Below, piece after piece: positions 35,501-49,400 of a stretch of 64,000 bases of DNA. Numbering within the stretch: the first letter of the stretch is position 1; every line of letters begins with the position of its first letter. A program made the position numbers and the translations under genes. The stretch lies in the NCBI GenBank assembly GCA_029237695.1, contig CM055278.1, forward strand, positions 79,877,817 through 79,941,816, in the 5' to 3' direction. The stretch comes from Conchocele bisecta. Its lineage: Eukaryota > Mollusca > Bivalvia > Lucinida > Thyasiridae. The notes below the pieces were generated by a model, which was not told where the DNA came from, made no database searches, and saw only the letters and a list, made by a program, of their open reading frames with translations.

Positions 35501-37900
35501 CAGGGTGTCCGACTTAAAGAGGTTTCACGGTAAATCAGGCATTTGATCTTTCTGAGCGATAGTTGTGTGTTATGGAGGTCCCCAGGGTGTCCGGCTTAGA
35601 GAGGTTTCACTGTAAGGCAGGCATTTGATCACTCTGAGCGATAGTTGTGTGCTATGGAGGTCTCCAGGGTGTCCGGCTTAGAGAGGTTTCACTGTAAATC
35701 AGCCATTGGATCATCCTGAGCCATTGTTGTGTTCTATGGAGTCCCCAGGGTATCCGCTTAGAGAGGTTTCACTGTAAAGCAGCATTCTGAGCGATAGTTG
35801 TGTGCTATGGAGGTCCCTAGGGTGTCCGGCTTAGAGATGTTTCACTGTAAATCAGGCATTCGATCATTCTGAGCCATTGTTGTGTTATCTGGAGGTCCCC
35901 AGGGTGTCCGGCTTAGAGAGGTTTCACTGTAAAGCAGCATTCTGAGCGATAGTTGTGTGCTATGGAGGTCCCTAGGGTGTCCGGCTTAGAGATGTTTCAC
36001 TGTAAATCAGGCATTCGATCATTACTGAGCCATTTGTGTGTTATCTGGAGGTCCCCAGGGTGTCCGGCTTAGAGAGGTTTCACTGTAAATCAGGCATTTG
36101 ATCATTTCTGAGCCATAGTTGTAGTGCTATGAGTCCCCAGGGTCTTTCCCCGCTCCGCTTAAAGATGTTTCACGGTAAATCAGGCATTTGATCTTTCTGA
36201 GCGATAGTTGTGTGCTATGGAGGTCCCCAGGGTGTCCGGCTTAGAGAGGTTTGACTGTAAATAAGGCATTTTATCATTCTGAGCCATAGTTGTGTGCTAT
36301 GGAGGTCCCCATGTTGTCCGACTTAGAGAGGTTTCACTGTAAATCAGGCATTCGATCATTCTGAGGCATTGTTGTGTTATGTGGAGGTCCCCAGGGTGTC
36401 CGGCTTAGAGAGGTTTCACGGTAAGTGAGGCATTTGATCATTCTGAGCCATAGTTGTGTGCTATGGAGGTCCCCATGTTGTCCGACTTAGAGAGGTTTCA
36501 CTGTAAATCAACATTCTGAGCGATAGTTGTGTGCTATGGAGGTCCCCAGGGTGTCCGGCTTAGAGAGGTTTCACTGTAAATCAGCATTCTGAGCGATAGT
36601 TGTGTGCTATGGAGGTCCCCAGGGTGTCCGGCTTAGAGAGGTTTCACTGTAAATCAGGCATATGATCATTCTGAGCCATAGTTGTGTGCTATGGAGGTAC
36701 CCAGGGTGTCCGGCTTAGAGAGGTTTCACTGTAAATCATGCATTTGATCATTCTGAGCCATAGTTGTGTGCTATGGAGGTACCCAGGGTGTCCGGCTTAG
36801 AGAGGTTTCACTGTAAATCATGCATTTGATTATTCTGAGCCATAGTTGTGTGCTATGGAGGTCCGCAGGGTGTCCGTTTAGATAGGTTTCACTGTAATTC
36901 AGGCTTTTGATCATTCTGAGCCATACTTTTGTGCTATGGAGCTCCACAGGTTGTCTTCCGGCTTAGAGAGGTTTCACTGTAAATCGGGCATTTTATCATT
37001 CTGAGCCATAGTTGTGTGCTATGGAGGTCCCCATGTTGTCCGACTTAGGGAGGTTTCACTGTAAATCAGGCATTTGATCATTTTGAGCCATAGTTGTGTG
37101 CTATGGAGGTCCCCAGGGTGTCCAACTTAAAGAGGTTTCACGGTAAATCAGGCATTTGATCTTTCTGAGCGATAGTTGTGTGTTATGGAGGTCCCCAGGG
37201 TGTCCGGCTTAGAGAGGTTTCACTGTAAGGCAGGCATTTGATCACTCTGAGCGATAGTTGTGTGCTATGGAGGTCTCCAGGGTGTCCGGCTTAGAGAGGT
37301 TTCACTGTAAATCAGCCATTGGATCATCCTGAGCCATTGTTGTGTTCTATGGAGGTCCCCAGGGTATCCGGCTTAGAGAGGTTTCACTGTAAAGCAGCAT
37401 TCTGAGCGATAGTTGTGTGCTATGGAGGTCCCCAGGGTGTCCGGCTTAGAGATGTTTCACTGTAAATCAGGCATTCGATCATTCTGAGCCATTGTTGTGT
37501 TATCTGGAGGTCCCCAGGGTGTCCGGCTTAGAGAGGTTTCACTGTAAATCAGGCATTTGATCATTCTGAGCCATAGTTGTGTGCTATGGAGGTCCCCAGG
37601 GTGTCCGGCTTAAAGATGTTTCACGGTAAATCAGGCATTTGATCTTTCTGAGCGATAGTTGTGTGCTATGGAGGTCCACAGGGTGTCCGGCTTAGAGAGG
37701 TTTGACTGTAAGGCAGGCATTTGATCACTCTGAGCGATAGTTGTGTGCTATGGAGGTCCCCAGGGTGTCCGGCTTAGAGAGGTTTCACTGTAAATCAGCC
37801 ATTGGATCATCCTGAGCCATTGTTGTGTTCTATGGAGGTCCCCAGGGTATCCGGCTTAGAGAGGTTTCACTGTAAAGCAGCATTCTGAGCGATAGTTGTG
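32590..37900 (+). repeat. Higher-order repeat of ~1.61 kb (~20 monomers) in the 82-bp array, about three copies
   Basis: The marker AATCAACATTCTGAGCG occurs at about 33282, 34893 and 36506, spaced 1611 and 1613. Other rare variants (GAGCTCCACAGGTTGTCTTC, CCGCAGGGTGTCCGTTTAG, GTAAGTGAGGC) keep the same order in each copy. Copies are nearly identical except for local indels. Confidence 0.75.
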
Positions 37901-38849
37901 TGCTATGGAGGTCCCTAGGGTGTCCGGCTTAGAGATGTTTCACTGTAAATCAGGCATTCGATCATTCTGAGCCATAGTTGTGTGCTATGGAGGTCCCCAG
38001 GGTGTCCGGCTTAAAGAGGTTTCACGGTAAATCAGGCATTTGATCTTTCTGAGCGATGGTTGTGTGTTATGGAGGTCCCCAGGGTGTCCGGCTTAGAGAG
38101 GTTTCACTGTAAGGCAGGCATTTGATAACTCTGAGCGATAGTTGTGTGCTATGGAGGTTTGCAGGGTGTCCGGCTTAGAGAGGTTTCACTGTAAATCAGC
38201 CCAGTGGTCCATTGGATCATCATGAAGCCATTGTTGTGTTTTTCTATGGAGTCCCCAGGGTGTCCGGCTTAAGAGAGGTTTCACTGTAAAGCAGCATTCC
38301 TGAAGCGATAGTTGTGTGCTATGGAGGTCCCCAGGGTGTCCGGCTTAGAGATTGTTCACACTGTAAAATTCAGGCATTCGATCATTCCTGAGCCATTGTT
38401 GTGTTATCTGGTAGGTCCCCAGGGTTGTCCGGCTTAGAGAGGTTTCACTGTAAATCAGGCAGTTAGATCAGTCTGAGCGTAAGTTGTGTGCTATGGGAGG
38501 TCCCCCAGGTGTCCGGCTTAGCGAGGTTTTCACGGTAAGCTGAGGCCATTTGATCATTCTGAGCCATTAGTTGTGTGCTATGGAGGTCCCCACCATGTTG
38601 TCCGACCTTAGAGAGGTTTTACACTGTAAATCAGGCATTTGATCATTCTGAGTCCATTAGTTGTGTGCTATTGGAGGTCCACAGGGTTGTCCGGCTTAAA
38701 GAGGTTTTCACGGTAAATCAGGCCATTTGATCTATACTGAGCGATAGTTTTTGTTGTGTTATGGAGGTGTCCCCCCCATGGGTGTCCGGATTAGAGAGGT
38801 TTCACTGGTAAAGGTCATGCACTTTGATCCTCGCTGAGACGATAGTTGT

Positions 38850-41800
38850 GTGCTATGGAGGTCCCCAGGGTGTCCCGGCTTAAGAGAGGTTTCACTGTAA
38901 ATCAAACCATTGGATCATCCTGAAGCCATTCTTTGTTTGTTCTATGGATGTCCCCAGGGTGTCCGGCTTAGAGAGGTTTCACTGTAAAGCTGCATTCTGA
39001 GCGATAGTTGTGTGATATGGAGGTCCCCAGGGTGTCCGGCTTAGAGATGTTTCACTGTAAATCAGGCATTCGATCATTCTGAGCCATAGTTGTGTGCTAT
39101 GGAGGTCCCCAGGGTGTCCGGCTTAAAGAGGTTTCACGTTAAATCAGGCATTTGATCTTTCTGAGCGATAGTTGTGTGCTATGGAGGTCCCCAGGGTGTC
39201 GGCTTAGAGAGGTTTGACTGTAAATCAGGCATTTAATCATTCTGAGCCATAGTTGTGTGCTATGGAGGTCCCCATGTTGTCCGGCTTAGAGAGGTTTCAC
39301 GGTAAGTGAGGCATTTGATCATTCTGAGCCATAGTTGTGTGCTATGGAGGTCCCCATGTTGTCCGACTTAGAGAGGTTTCACTGTAAATCAGGCATTTGA
39401 TCATTCTGAGCCATAGTTGTGTGCTATGGAGGTCCCCAGGGTGTCCGGCTTAAAGAGGTTTCACGGTAAATCAGGCATTTGATCTTTCTGAGCGATAGTT
39501 GTGCGTTATGGTGATCCCCAGGGTGTCCGGCTTAGAGAGGTTTCACGTTAAATCAGGCATTTGATCTTTCTGAGCGATAGTTGTGTGCTATGGAGGTCCC
39601 TAGGGTGTCCGGCTTAGAGAGGTTTGACTGTAAATCAGGCATTCGATCATTCTGAGCCATTGTTGTGTTATCTGGAGGTCCCCAGGGTGTCCGGCTTAGA
39701 GAGGTTTCACGGTAAGTGAGGCATTTGATCATTCTGAGCCATAGTTGTGTGCTATGGAGGTCCCCATGTTGTCGGACTTAGAGAGGTTTCACTGTAAATC
39801 AGGCATTCGATCATTCTGAGCCATTGTTGTGTTATCTGGAGGTCCCCAGGGTGTCCGGCTTAGAGAGGTTTCACTGTAAATCAGGCATTTGATCAGTCTG
39901 AGCGATAGTTGTGTGCTATGGAGGTCCCCAGGGTGTCCGGCTTAGAGAGGTTTGACTGTAAATCAGGCATTTTATCATTCTGAGCCATAGTTGTGTGCTA
40001 TGGAAGTCCCCATGTTGTCCGACTTAGAGAGGTTTCACTGTAAATCAGGCATTCGATCATTCTGAGCCATTGTTGTGTGCTATGGAGGTCCCCAGGGTGT
40101 CCGGCTTCAAGAGGTTTCACGGTAAATCAGGCATTTGATCTTTCTGAGCGATAGTAGTGTGTTATGGAGGTCCCCAGGGTGTCCGGCTTAGAGAGGTTTC
40201 ACTGTAAGGCAGGCATTTGATCACTCTGAGCGATAGTTGTGTGCTATGGAGGTCTCCAGGGTGTCCGGCTTAGAGAGGTTTCACTGTAAATCAGCCATTG
40301 GATCATCCTGAGCCATTTTTGTGTTCTATGGAGGTCCCCAGGGTGTCCGGCTTAGAGAGGTTTCACTGTAAAGCAGCATTCTGAGCGATAGTTGTGTGCT
40401 ATGGAGGTCCCCAGGGTGTCCGGCTTAGAGATGCTTCACTGTAAATCAGGCATTCGATCATTCTGAGCCATTGTTGTGTTATCTGGAGGTCCCCAGGGTG
40501 TCCGGCTTAGAGAGGTTTCACTGTAAATCAGGCATTTGATCATTCTAAGCCATAGTTGTGTGCTATGGAGGTCCCCAGGGTGTCCGTCTTAAAGAGGTTT
40601 GACTGTAAATCAGGCATTTTATCATTCTGAGCCATAGTTGTGTGCTATGGAGGTCCCCATGTTGTCCGACTTAGAGAGGTTTCAATGTAAATCAGGCATT
40701 CGATCATTCTGAGCCATTGTTGTGTTATCTGGATGTCCCCAGGGTGTCCGGCTTAGAGAGGTTTCACGGTAAGTGAGGCATTTGATCATTCTGAGCCATA
40801 GTTGTGTGCTATGGAGGTCCCCATGTTGTCCGACTTAGAGAGGTTTCACTGTAAATCAGGCATTTGATCATTCTGAGCCATAGTTGTGTGCTATGGAGGT
40901 CCACAGGGTGTCCGGCTTAAAGAGGTTTCACGGTAAATCAGGCATTTGATCTATCTGAGCGATAGTTGTGTGTTATGGAGGTGCCCAGGGTGTCCGGATT
41001 AGAGAGGTTTCACTGTAAGGCAGGCATTTGATCACTCTGAGCGATAGTTGTGTGCTATGGAGGTCCCCAGGGTGTCCGGCTTAGAGAGGTTTCACTGTAA
41101 ATCAACCATTGGATCATCCTGAGCCATTGTTGTGTTCTATGGATGTCCCCAGGGTGTCCGGCTTAGAGAGGTTTCACTGTAAAGCTGCATTCTGAGCGAT
41201 AGTTGTGTGATATGGAGGTCCCCAGGGTGTCCGGCTTAGAGATGTTTCACTGTAAATCAGGCATTCGATCATTCTGAGCCATAGTTGTGTGCTATGGAGG
41301 TCCCCAGGGTGTCCGGCTTAAAGAGGTTTCACGTTAAATCAGGCATTTGATCTTTCTGAGCGATAGTTGTGTGCTATGGAGGTCCCCAGGGTGTTCGGCT
41401 TAGAGAGGTTTGACTGTAAATCAGGCATTTAATCATTCTGAGCCATAGTTGTGTGCTATGGAGGTCCCCATGTTGTCCGGCTTAGAGAGGTTTCACGGTA
41501 AGTGAGGCATTTGATCATTCTGAGCCATAGTTGTGTGCTATGGAGGTCCCCATGTTGTCCGACTTAGAGAGGTTTCACTGTAAATCAGGCATTTGATCAT
41601 TCTGAGCCATAGTTGTGTGCTATGGAGGTCCCCAGGGTGTCCGGCTTAAAGAGGTTTCACGGTAAATCAGGCATTTGATCTTTCTGAGCGATAGTTGTGC
41701 GTTATGGTGGTCCCCAGGGTGTCCGGCTTAGAGAGGTTTCACGTTAATTCAGGCATTTGATATTTCTGAGCGATAGTTGTGTGCTATGGAGGTCCCCAGG

Positions 41801-42200
41801 GTGTCCGGCTTAGAGAGGTTTGACTGTAAATCAGGCATTCGATCATTCTGAGCCATTGTTGTGTTATCTGGAGGTCCCCAGGGTGTCCGGCTTAGAGAGG
41901 TTTCACGGTAAGTGAGGCATTTGATCATTCTGAGCCATAGTTGTGTGCTATGGAGGTCCCCAGGGTGTCCGGCTTAAAGAGGTTTCACGGTAAATCAGAC
42001 ATTTGATCTTTCTGAGCGATAGTTGTGCGTTATGGTGGTCCCCAGGGTGTCCGGCTTAAAGAGGTTTCACGGTAATTCAGACATTTGATCTTTCTGAGCG
42101 ATAATTGTGTGCTATGGAGGTCCCCAGGGTGTCCGGCTTAGAGAGGTTTGACTGTAAATCAGGCATTTTATCATTTTGAGCTATAATTCTGTGCTATGGA
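38850..42200 (+). repeat. Higher-order repeat of ~2.2 kb in the 82-bp array, two copies (second partly outside)
   Basis: The phrase AAAGCTGCATTCTGAGCG with the following TGTGTGATATGG occurs at 38986 and 41181 (offset 2195). The subsequent series of variants (CACGTTAAATC, TTTAATCATTC, TGCGTTATGGTG) is repeated in order. Confidence 0.65.
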
Positions 42201-45200
42201 GGTTCCCATATTGTCCGACTTAGAGAGGTTTCACTGTAAATCAGGCATTCGATCATTCTGAGCCATTGTTGTGTTATCTGGAAGGTCCCAAGGGTGTCCG
42301 AGTTTAGAGGAGGGTTTGGGTTTCAGGTAAGTGAGGTATTTGATCCATTCTGAGCCAAGTGGTGTGCTATGGAGGTCCATGTTGTCCGGCCTAGAGAGGT
42401 TTGATGTTAAAATTCAGGGATTTTATCATTTCTGAGCCACAGTTTGTGTGCTATGGAGTTCCCCATGTTGTTCGGCCCTAGATAGGTTTGGACTGTAAAT
42501 CAGGCATTTCATTCATTTTGAGCCATTAGTTCTGTGCTATGGAGGTCCCAATATTGTCCGACTTAGAGAGGAACTGTAAATCAGGCATTCGATCATTCTG
42601 AGCATTGTTGTAGATTGGTGGTTATGGGGGTCCCCAGGGGTCCGGCTTAGAGAGGGTTCTTTCGGTTAGTGAGGGCATTTGATATTCTGAGCCATAGTTG
42701 TGCTATGGAGGTCCCCTATGTTGTCCGGCTAGAGAGGTTTGACTGTAAATCAGGGATTTTATCATTCGAGCCCACATTGGTGCTATGGAGGTCCCCATGT
42801 TGTCGGGGCCTGGGAGAGGTTTGGAACTGTAAAATCAGGCAATTTTTTCATTTTGAGCCTAGTTCTGTGCTATGGAGGTCCCCTATAATTGTCCGACTTA
42901 GAGGGAGGTAAAAACAACCCTTGTGTAAATCAGGGCATTCGATCATTTTGGAGACCATTTTTGTTGGGTTATCTGGAGGTAGGGGTGTCGGCTTAGGGAG
43001 AGGTTTCACGGTTTAAGTGGAGGCATTTGATCATTCTGAGCCATAGTTGTGTGCTATGGAGGTCCCCATGTTGTCCGATTAGAGAGGTTTCACTGTAAAT
43101 CAGGTTATTTGATCTTCTGAGCGATTTAGTTGTGTGCTATCGGAGGTCCCCGGGTGTCCGGTTAAAGAGGTTTCACGGTAAATCAGCATTGATCTTTTGT
43201 GCGATAGTTGTGTGTATGGCGGTCAGGGTGGTCGGCTTAGAGCCGGTTGACTGTAAATTCAGGTTATTTTTCATTTTTTGAGCCATCTCTGGGTGCTATG
43301 GACGGTCCCATATTGTCGACTTAGAGAGGTTTCACGGTAAATCTGGCATTCGATCATTCTGAGCATTGTTTGTGTTATCTGGTGGTCCTCAGGGTGTTCT
43401 GCTTAGAGAGGGTTTCCCGGTAAGTGAGGCATTTGAATCATTTGAGCCCATAGTTTGTGTGTATGGAGGTCCCCATGTTGTCCGGCCTAGAGAGGTTTGA
43501 CTGTAAATCAGGCATTTTATCATTCTGAGCCATATTAGTGTGCTATGGAGGTCCCCATGTTGTCCGACTTAGAGAGGTTTCACTGTAAATCAGACATTTG
43601 ATCATTCTGAGCCATAGTTGTGTGCTATGGAGGTCCCCAGGGTGTCCGGCTTAAAGAGGTTTCACGGTAAATCAGGCATTTGATCTTTCTGAGCGATAGT
43701 TGTGTGTTATGGAGGTTCCCAGGGTGTCCGGCTTAGAGAGGTTTCACTGTAAGGCAGGCATTTGATCACTCTGAGCGATAGTTGTGTGCTATGGAGGTCC
43801 CCAGGGTGTCCGGCTTAGAGAGGTTTCACTGTAAATCAGCCATTGTATCATCCTGAGCCATTGTTGTGTTCTATGGAGGTCCCCAGGGTGTCCGGCTTAA
43901 AGAGGTTTCACTGTAAAGCAGCATTCTGAGCGATAGTTGTGTGCTATGGAGGTCCCCAGGGTGTCCAGCTTAGAGATGTTTCACTGTAAATCAGGCATTC
44001 GATCATTCTGAGCCATTGTTGTGTTATCTGGATGTCCCCAGGGTGTCCGGCTTAGAGAGGTTTCACGGTAAGTGAGGCATTTGATCATTCTGAGCCATAG
44101 TTGTGTGCTATGGAGGTCCCCATGTTGTCCGACTTAGAGAAGTTTCACTGTAAATCAGGCATTTGATCATTCTGAGCCATAGTTGTGTGCTATGGAGGTC
44201 CCCAGGGTGTCCTGCTGAAAGAGGTTTCACGGTAAATCAGGCATTTGATCTTTCTGAACGATAGTTGTGTGTTATGGAGGTCCCCAGGGTGTCCGGCTTA
44301 AAGAGGTTTCACGTTAAATCAAGCATTTGATCTTTCTGAGCGATAGTTGTGTGCTATGGAGGTCCCCAGGGTGTCCGGCTTAGAGAGGTTTGACTGTAAA
44401 TCAGGCATTCGATCATTCTGAGCCATTGTTGTGTTATCTGGAGGTCCTCAGGGTGTCCGGCTTAGAGAGGTTTCACGGTAAGTGAGGCATTTGATCATTC
44501 TGAGCCATAGTTGTGTGCTATGGAGGTCCACATGTTGTCCGACTTAGAGAGGTTTCACTGTAAATCAGACATTTGATCATTCTGAGCCATAGTTGTGTGC
44601 TATGGAGGTCCCCAGGGTGTCCGGCTTAAAGAGGTTTCACGGTAAATCAGTCATTTGATCTTTCTGAGCGATAGTTGTGTGCTATGGAGGTCCCCAGGTT
44701 GTCCGGCTTAGAGAGGTTTGACTGTAAATCAGGCATTTTATAATTTTGAGCCATAGTTCTGTGCTATAGAGGTCCCCATATTGTCCGACTTAGAGAGGTT
44801 TCACTGTAAATCAGGCATTCGATCATTCTGAGCCATTGTTGTGTTATCTGGAGGTCCCCAGGGTGTCCGGCTTAGAGTGGTTTCAAGGTAAGTGAGGCAT
44901 TTGATCATTCTGAGCCATAGTTGTGTGCTATGGAGGTCCCCATGTTGTCCGGCCTAGAGAGGTTTGACAGTAAATCAGGCATTTTATCATTCTGAGCCAC
45001 AGTTGTGTGCTATGGAGGTCCCCATGTTGTCCGGCCTAGAGAGGTTTGACTGTAAATCAGGCATTTTATCATTTTGAGCCATAGTTCTGTGCTATGGAGG
45101 TCCCCATATTGTCCGACTTAGAGAGGTTTCACTGTAAATCAGGCATTCGATCATTCTGAGCCATTGTTGTGTTATCTGGAGGTCCCCAGGGTGTCCGGCT

Positions 45201-46479
45201 TAGAGAGGTTTCACGGTAAGTGAGGCATTTGATCATTCTGAGCCATAGTTGTGTGCTATGGAGGTCCCCATGTTGTCCGACTTAGAGAGGTTTCACTGTA
45301 AATCAGGCATTTGATCATTCTGAGCGATAGTTGTGTGCTATGGAGGTCCCCAGGGTGTCCGGCTTAAAGAGGTTTCACGGTAAATCAGTCATTTGATCTT
45401 TCTGAGCGATAGTTGTGTGCTATGGAGGTCCCCAGGGTGTCCGGCTTAGAGAGGTTTGACTGTAAATCAGGCATTTTATCATTTTGAGCCATAGTTCTGT
45501 GCTATGGAGGTCCCCATATTGTCCGACTTAGAGAGGTTTCACTGTAAATCAGGCATTCGATAATTCTGAGCCATTGTTGTGTTATCTGGAGGTCCTCAGG
45601 GTGTTCTGCTTAGAGAGGTTTCACGGTAAGTGAGGCATTTGATCATTCTGAGCCATAGTTGTGTGCTATGGAGGTCCCCATGTTGTCCGACTTAGAGAGG
45701 TTTCACTGTAAATCAGGCATTTGATCATTCTGAGCCATAGTTGTGTGCTATGGAGGTCCCCAGGGTGTCCGGCTTAAAGAGGTTTCACGGTAAATCATTT
45801 GATCTTTCTGAGCGATAGTTGTGTGCTATGGAGGTCCCCAGGGTGTCCGGCTTAGAGAGGTTTGACTGTAAATCAGGCATTTTATAATTTTGAGCCATAG
45901 TTCTGTGCTATGGAGGTCCCCATATTGTCCGACTTAGAGAGGTTTCACTGTAAATCAGGCATTTGATCATTCTGAGCCATTGTTGTGTTATCTGGAGGTC
46001 CCCAGGGTGTCCGGCTTAGAGAGGTTTCACGGTAAGTGAGGCATTTGATCATTCTGAGCCATAGTTGTGTGCTATGGAGGTCCCCATGTTGTCCGGCCTA
46101 GAGAGGTTTGACTGTAAATCAGGCATTTTATCATTCTGAGCCATATTTGTGTGCTATGGAGGTCCCCATGTTGTCCGACTTTGAGAGGTTTCACTGTAAA
46201 TCAGGCATTTGATCATTCTGAGCCATTGTTGTGTTATCTGGAGGTCCTCAGGGTGTCCGGCTTAGAGAGGTTTCACGGTAAGTGAGGCATTTGATCATTC
46301 TGAGCCATAGTTGTGTGCTATGGAGGTCCCCATGTTGTCCGACTTAGAGAGGTTTCACTGTAAATCAGGCATTTGATCATTCTGAGCCATAGTTGTGTGC
46401 TATGGAGGTCCCCAGGGTGTCCGGCTTAAAGAGGTTTCACGGTAAATCAGGCATTTGATCTTTCTGAGCGATAGTTGTG

Positions 46480-49400
46480 CGTTAGGGGTGGTCCCAGGGT
46501 GTCCGGCTTAGAGAGGTTTACGTTAAATCAGCATTTGATATTCTGAGCGATAGTTGGTGTGCCTATGGAGGTCCCCCAGGGTGTCCGGCTTAGAGAGGTT
46601 TGACTGTAAATCAGGCATTCGATCATCTGAGCCTTTGTTGTAGTTATCTTGAGGTCCCCAGGGTGTCGCTCCTTAGAGAGGTTTCACGGTAATGGAGGCA
46701 TTTGATCATTCTGAGCCATGTTTGTGTGCTATGGAGGTCCCCAGGGTGCCGGCTTAAAGAGGTTTCACGGAAATCAGACATTTGATCTTTCTGAGCGATA
46801 GTTGTGCGTTATGGTGGTCCCCAGGGTGTCCGGCTTAAAGAGGTTTCACGGTAATTCAGACATTTGATCTTTCTGAGCGATAATTGTGTGCTATGGAGGT
46901 CCCCAGGGTGTCCGGCTTAGAGAGGTTTGACTGTAAATCAGGCATTATCATTTTGAGCTATAATTCTGTGCTATGAGGTTCCCCATATTGTCCGACTTAG
47001 AGAGGTTTCACTGTAAATCAGGCATTCGATCATTCTGAGCCATTGTTGTGTTATCTGGAGGTCCCCAGGGTGTCCGGCTTAGAGAGGTTTCACGGTAAGT
47101 GAGGCATTTGATCATTCTGAGCCATATTGTGTGCTATGGAGGTCCCCAGTGTCCGGCTAGAGAGGTTTGACTGTAAATCAGGCATTTTATCTTCTAGCCA
47201 CAGTTGTGTGCTATGGAGGTCCCCATGTTGTCCGGCCTAGAGAGAGGTTTTGACTGTAAATCAGGCATTCATCATTTTGAGCCATAGTTCTGTGCTATGG
47301 AGGTCCCCATATTGTCCGACTTAGAGAGGTTTCACTGTAAATCAGGCATTCGATCATTCGGAGCCATTGTTGTGTTATCTGAGGTCCCCACGGGTGTCCG
47401 GCTTAGAGAGGTCTTTCGGTAAGTGAGGCATTTGATCATTCTGAGCCATAGTTGTGTGCTATGGAGTCCCCTGTTGTCCGGCCTAGAGAGGTTTGACGTA
47501 AATCAGACATTTTATCATTCTGAGCCACAGTTGTGTGCTATGGAGGTCCCCATGTGTCCGCCTAGAGAGGTTTGACTGGTAAATCAGCATTTTATCATTT
47601 TGAGCCATAGTTTCTGTCTATGGAGGTCCCTATATTGTCCGGACTTAGAGAGGTTTCACTGTAAATCAGGCATTCGATCATTCTGAGCCATTTTTGTGTT
47701 ATCTGGAGGTCCCCATGTCCGGACTTAGAGAGGTTTCACGTAAGTGAGGCATTTGATCATTCTGAGCCATAGTTGTGCTATGGAGGTCCCCATGTTGTCC
47801 GGACTTAGAGAGGTCACTGTAAATCAGGTATTGATCATTCTGAGCATAGTTGTGTGCTATGGAGGTCCAGGGTGTCCGGCTTAGAGGTTCACGGTAAATC
47901 AGTCATTTGATCTTCTGAGCGATATTGTGTGCTATGGAGGTCCCCAGGGTGTCCGGCCTTTAGAGAGGTTTGACTGTAAATAAGGCATTTTATCTATTTG
48001 AGCCATAGTTCTGTGCTATGGAGGTCCCCATATTGTCCCGACTTAGAGAGGTTTCACTGTAAATCAGGCATCGATCATTCTGAGCCTTGTTGTGTTATCT
48101 GGAGGTCCTCAGGGTGTTCTGCTTAGAGAGGTTTCACGGTAAGTGAGGCATTTGATCATTCTGAGCCATAGTTGTGTGCTATGGAGGTCCCCATGTTGTC
48201 CGGCCTAGAGAGGTTTGACTTAAATCAGCATTTTAATCATTCTGAGCCATATTTGTGTGCTATGGAGGTCCCCATGTTGTCCGATTAGAGTTTCACTGTA
48301 AATCAGACATTTTGATCATTCTGAGCCATAGTTTGTGTGCATGGAGGTCCCCAGGGTGCCGGCTTAAAGAGGTTTACGGTAAATCAGGCATTTGATCTTT
48401 TCTGAGCGATAGTTGTGTGTTATGGAGGTTCCCAGGGTGTCCGGCTTAGAGAGGTTTCACTGTAAGGCAGGCATTTGATCATCTGAGGCCTAGTTGTGTG
48501 CTATGGAGGTCCCCAGGGTGTCGGCTTAGAGAGGTCACGTAAATCATCCATTGTATCATCCTGGAGCCATGTTGTGTTCTCATGGAGGTCCCCAGGGTGT
48601 CCGCTTAAAGAGGTTTCACTGTAAAGCAGCATTCTGAGCGTGTTGTGTGCTATGGAGGTCCCCAGGGTGTCCAGCTTAGAGTCACTGTAAATCAGGCATT
48701 CGATCATTCTGAGCCATGTTGTGTGCTATGTCCCCAGGGTGTCCGGCTTAGAGAGGTTTCACCGGTAAGTGAGGCATTTGACTTCGAGCCATAGTTGTGT
48801 GCATGAGGTCCCCATGTTGTCCGACTTAGAGAAGTTTCACTGTAAATCAGGCATTTGATCATTCTGAGCCATAGTTGTGTGCTATGGAGGTCCCCCAGGG
48901 TGCCTGCTGAAAGAGGTCACGGTAAATCAGGCATTTGATCTTTCTGAACGATAGTTGTGTGTTATGGAGGTCCCCAGGGTGTCCGGCTTAAGAGGTTTTA
49001 CGTTAAATCAAGCATTTATCTTCTGAGCGATAGTTGTGTGCTATGGAGGTCCCCAGGGTTGTCCGGCTTAGAGAGTTTGACTGTAAATCAGGCATTCGAT
49101 CATTCTGACCATTGTTTGTGTTATGGAGGTCCTCAGGGTGTCCGGCTTAGAGAGGTTTCACGGTAAGTGAGGCATTTGATCATTCTGAGCCATAGTTGTG
49201 TGCTATGGGAGGTCCACAGTTGTCCGACTTAGAGAGGTTTCACTGTAAATCAAGGCATTTGATCATTCTGAGCCATAGTTGTGTGCTAGAGGTACCCCAG
49301 TCCGGCTTAAGAGGTTTCACGGTAAATCATCATTTGATCTTCTGAGCGATAAGTTGTGTGCTATGGAGGTCCCCAGGTTGTCCGGCTTAGAGAGGTTTTG

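Noticed and set aside
42669..42911. Open frames in the 82-bp array (also 48501-51729)
   Set aside because: They arise where random indels in noisy monomers shift frames. The clean 82-bp consensus does not keep a frame.
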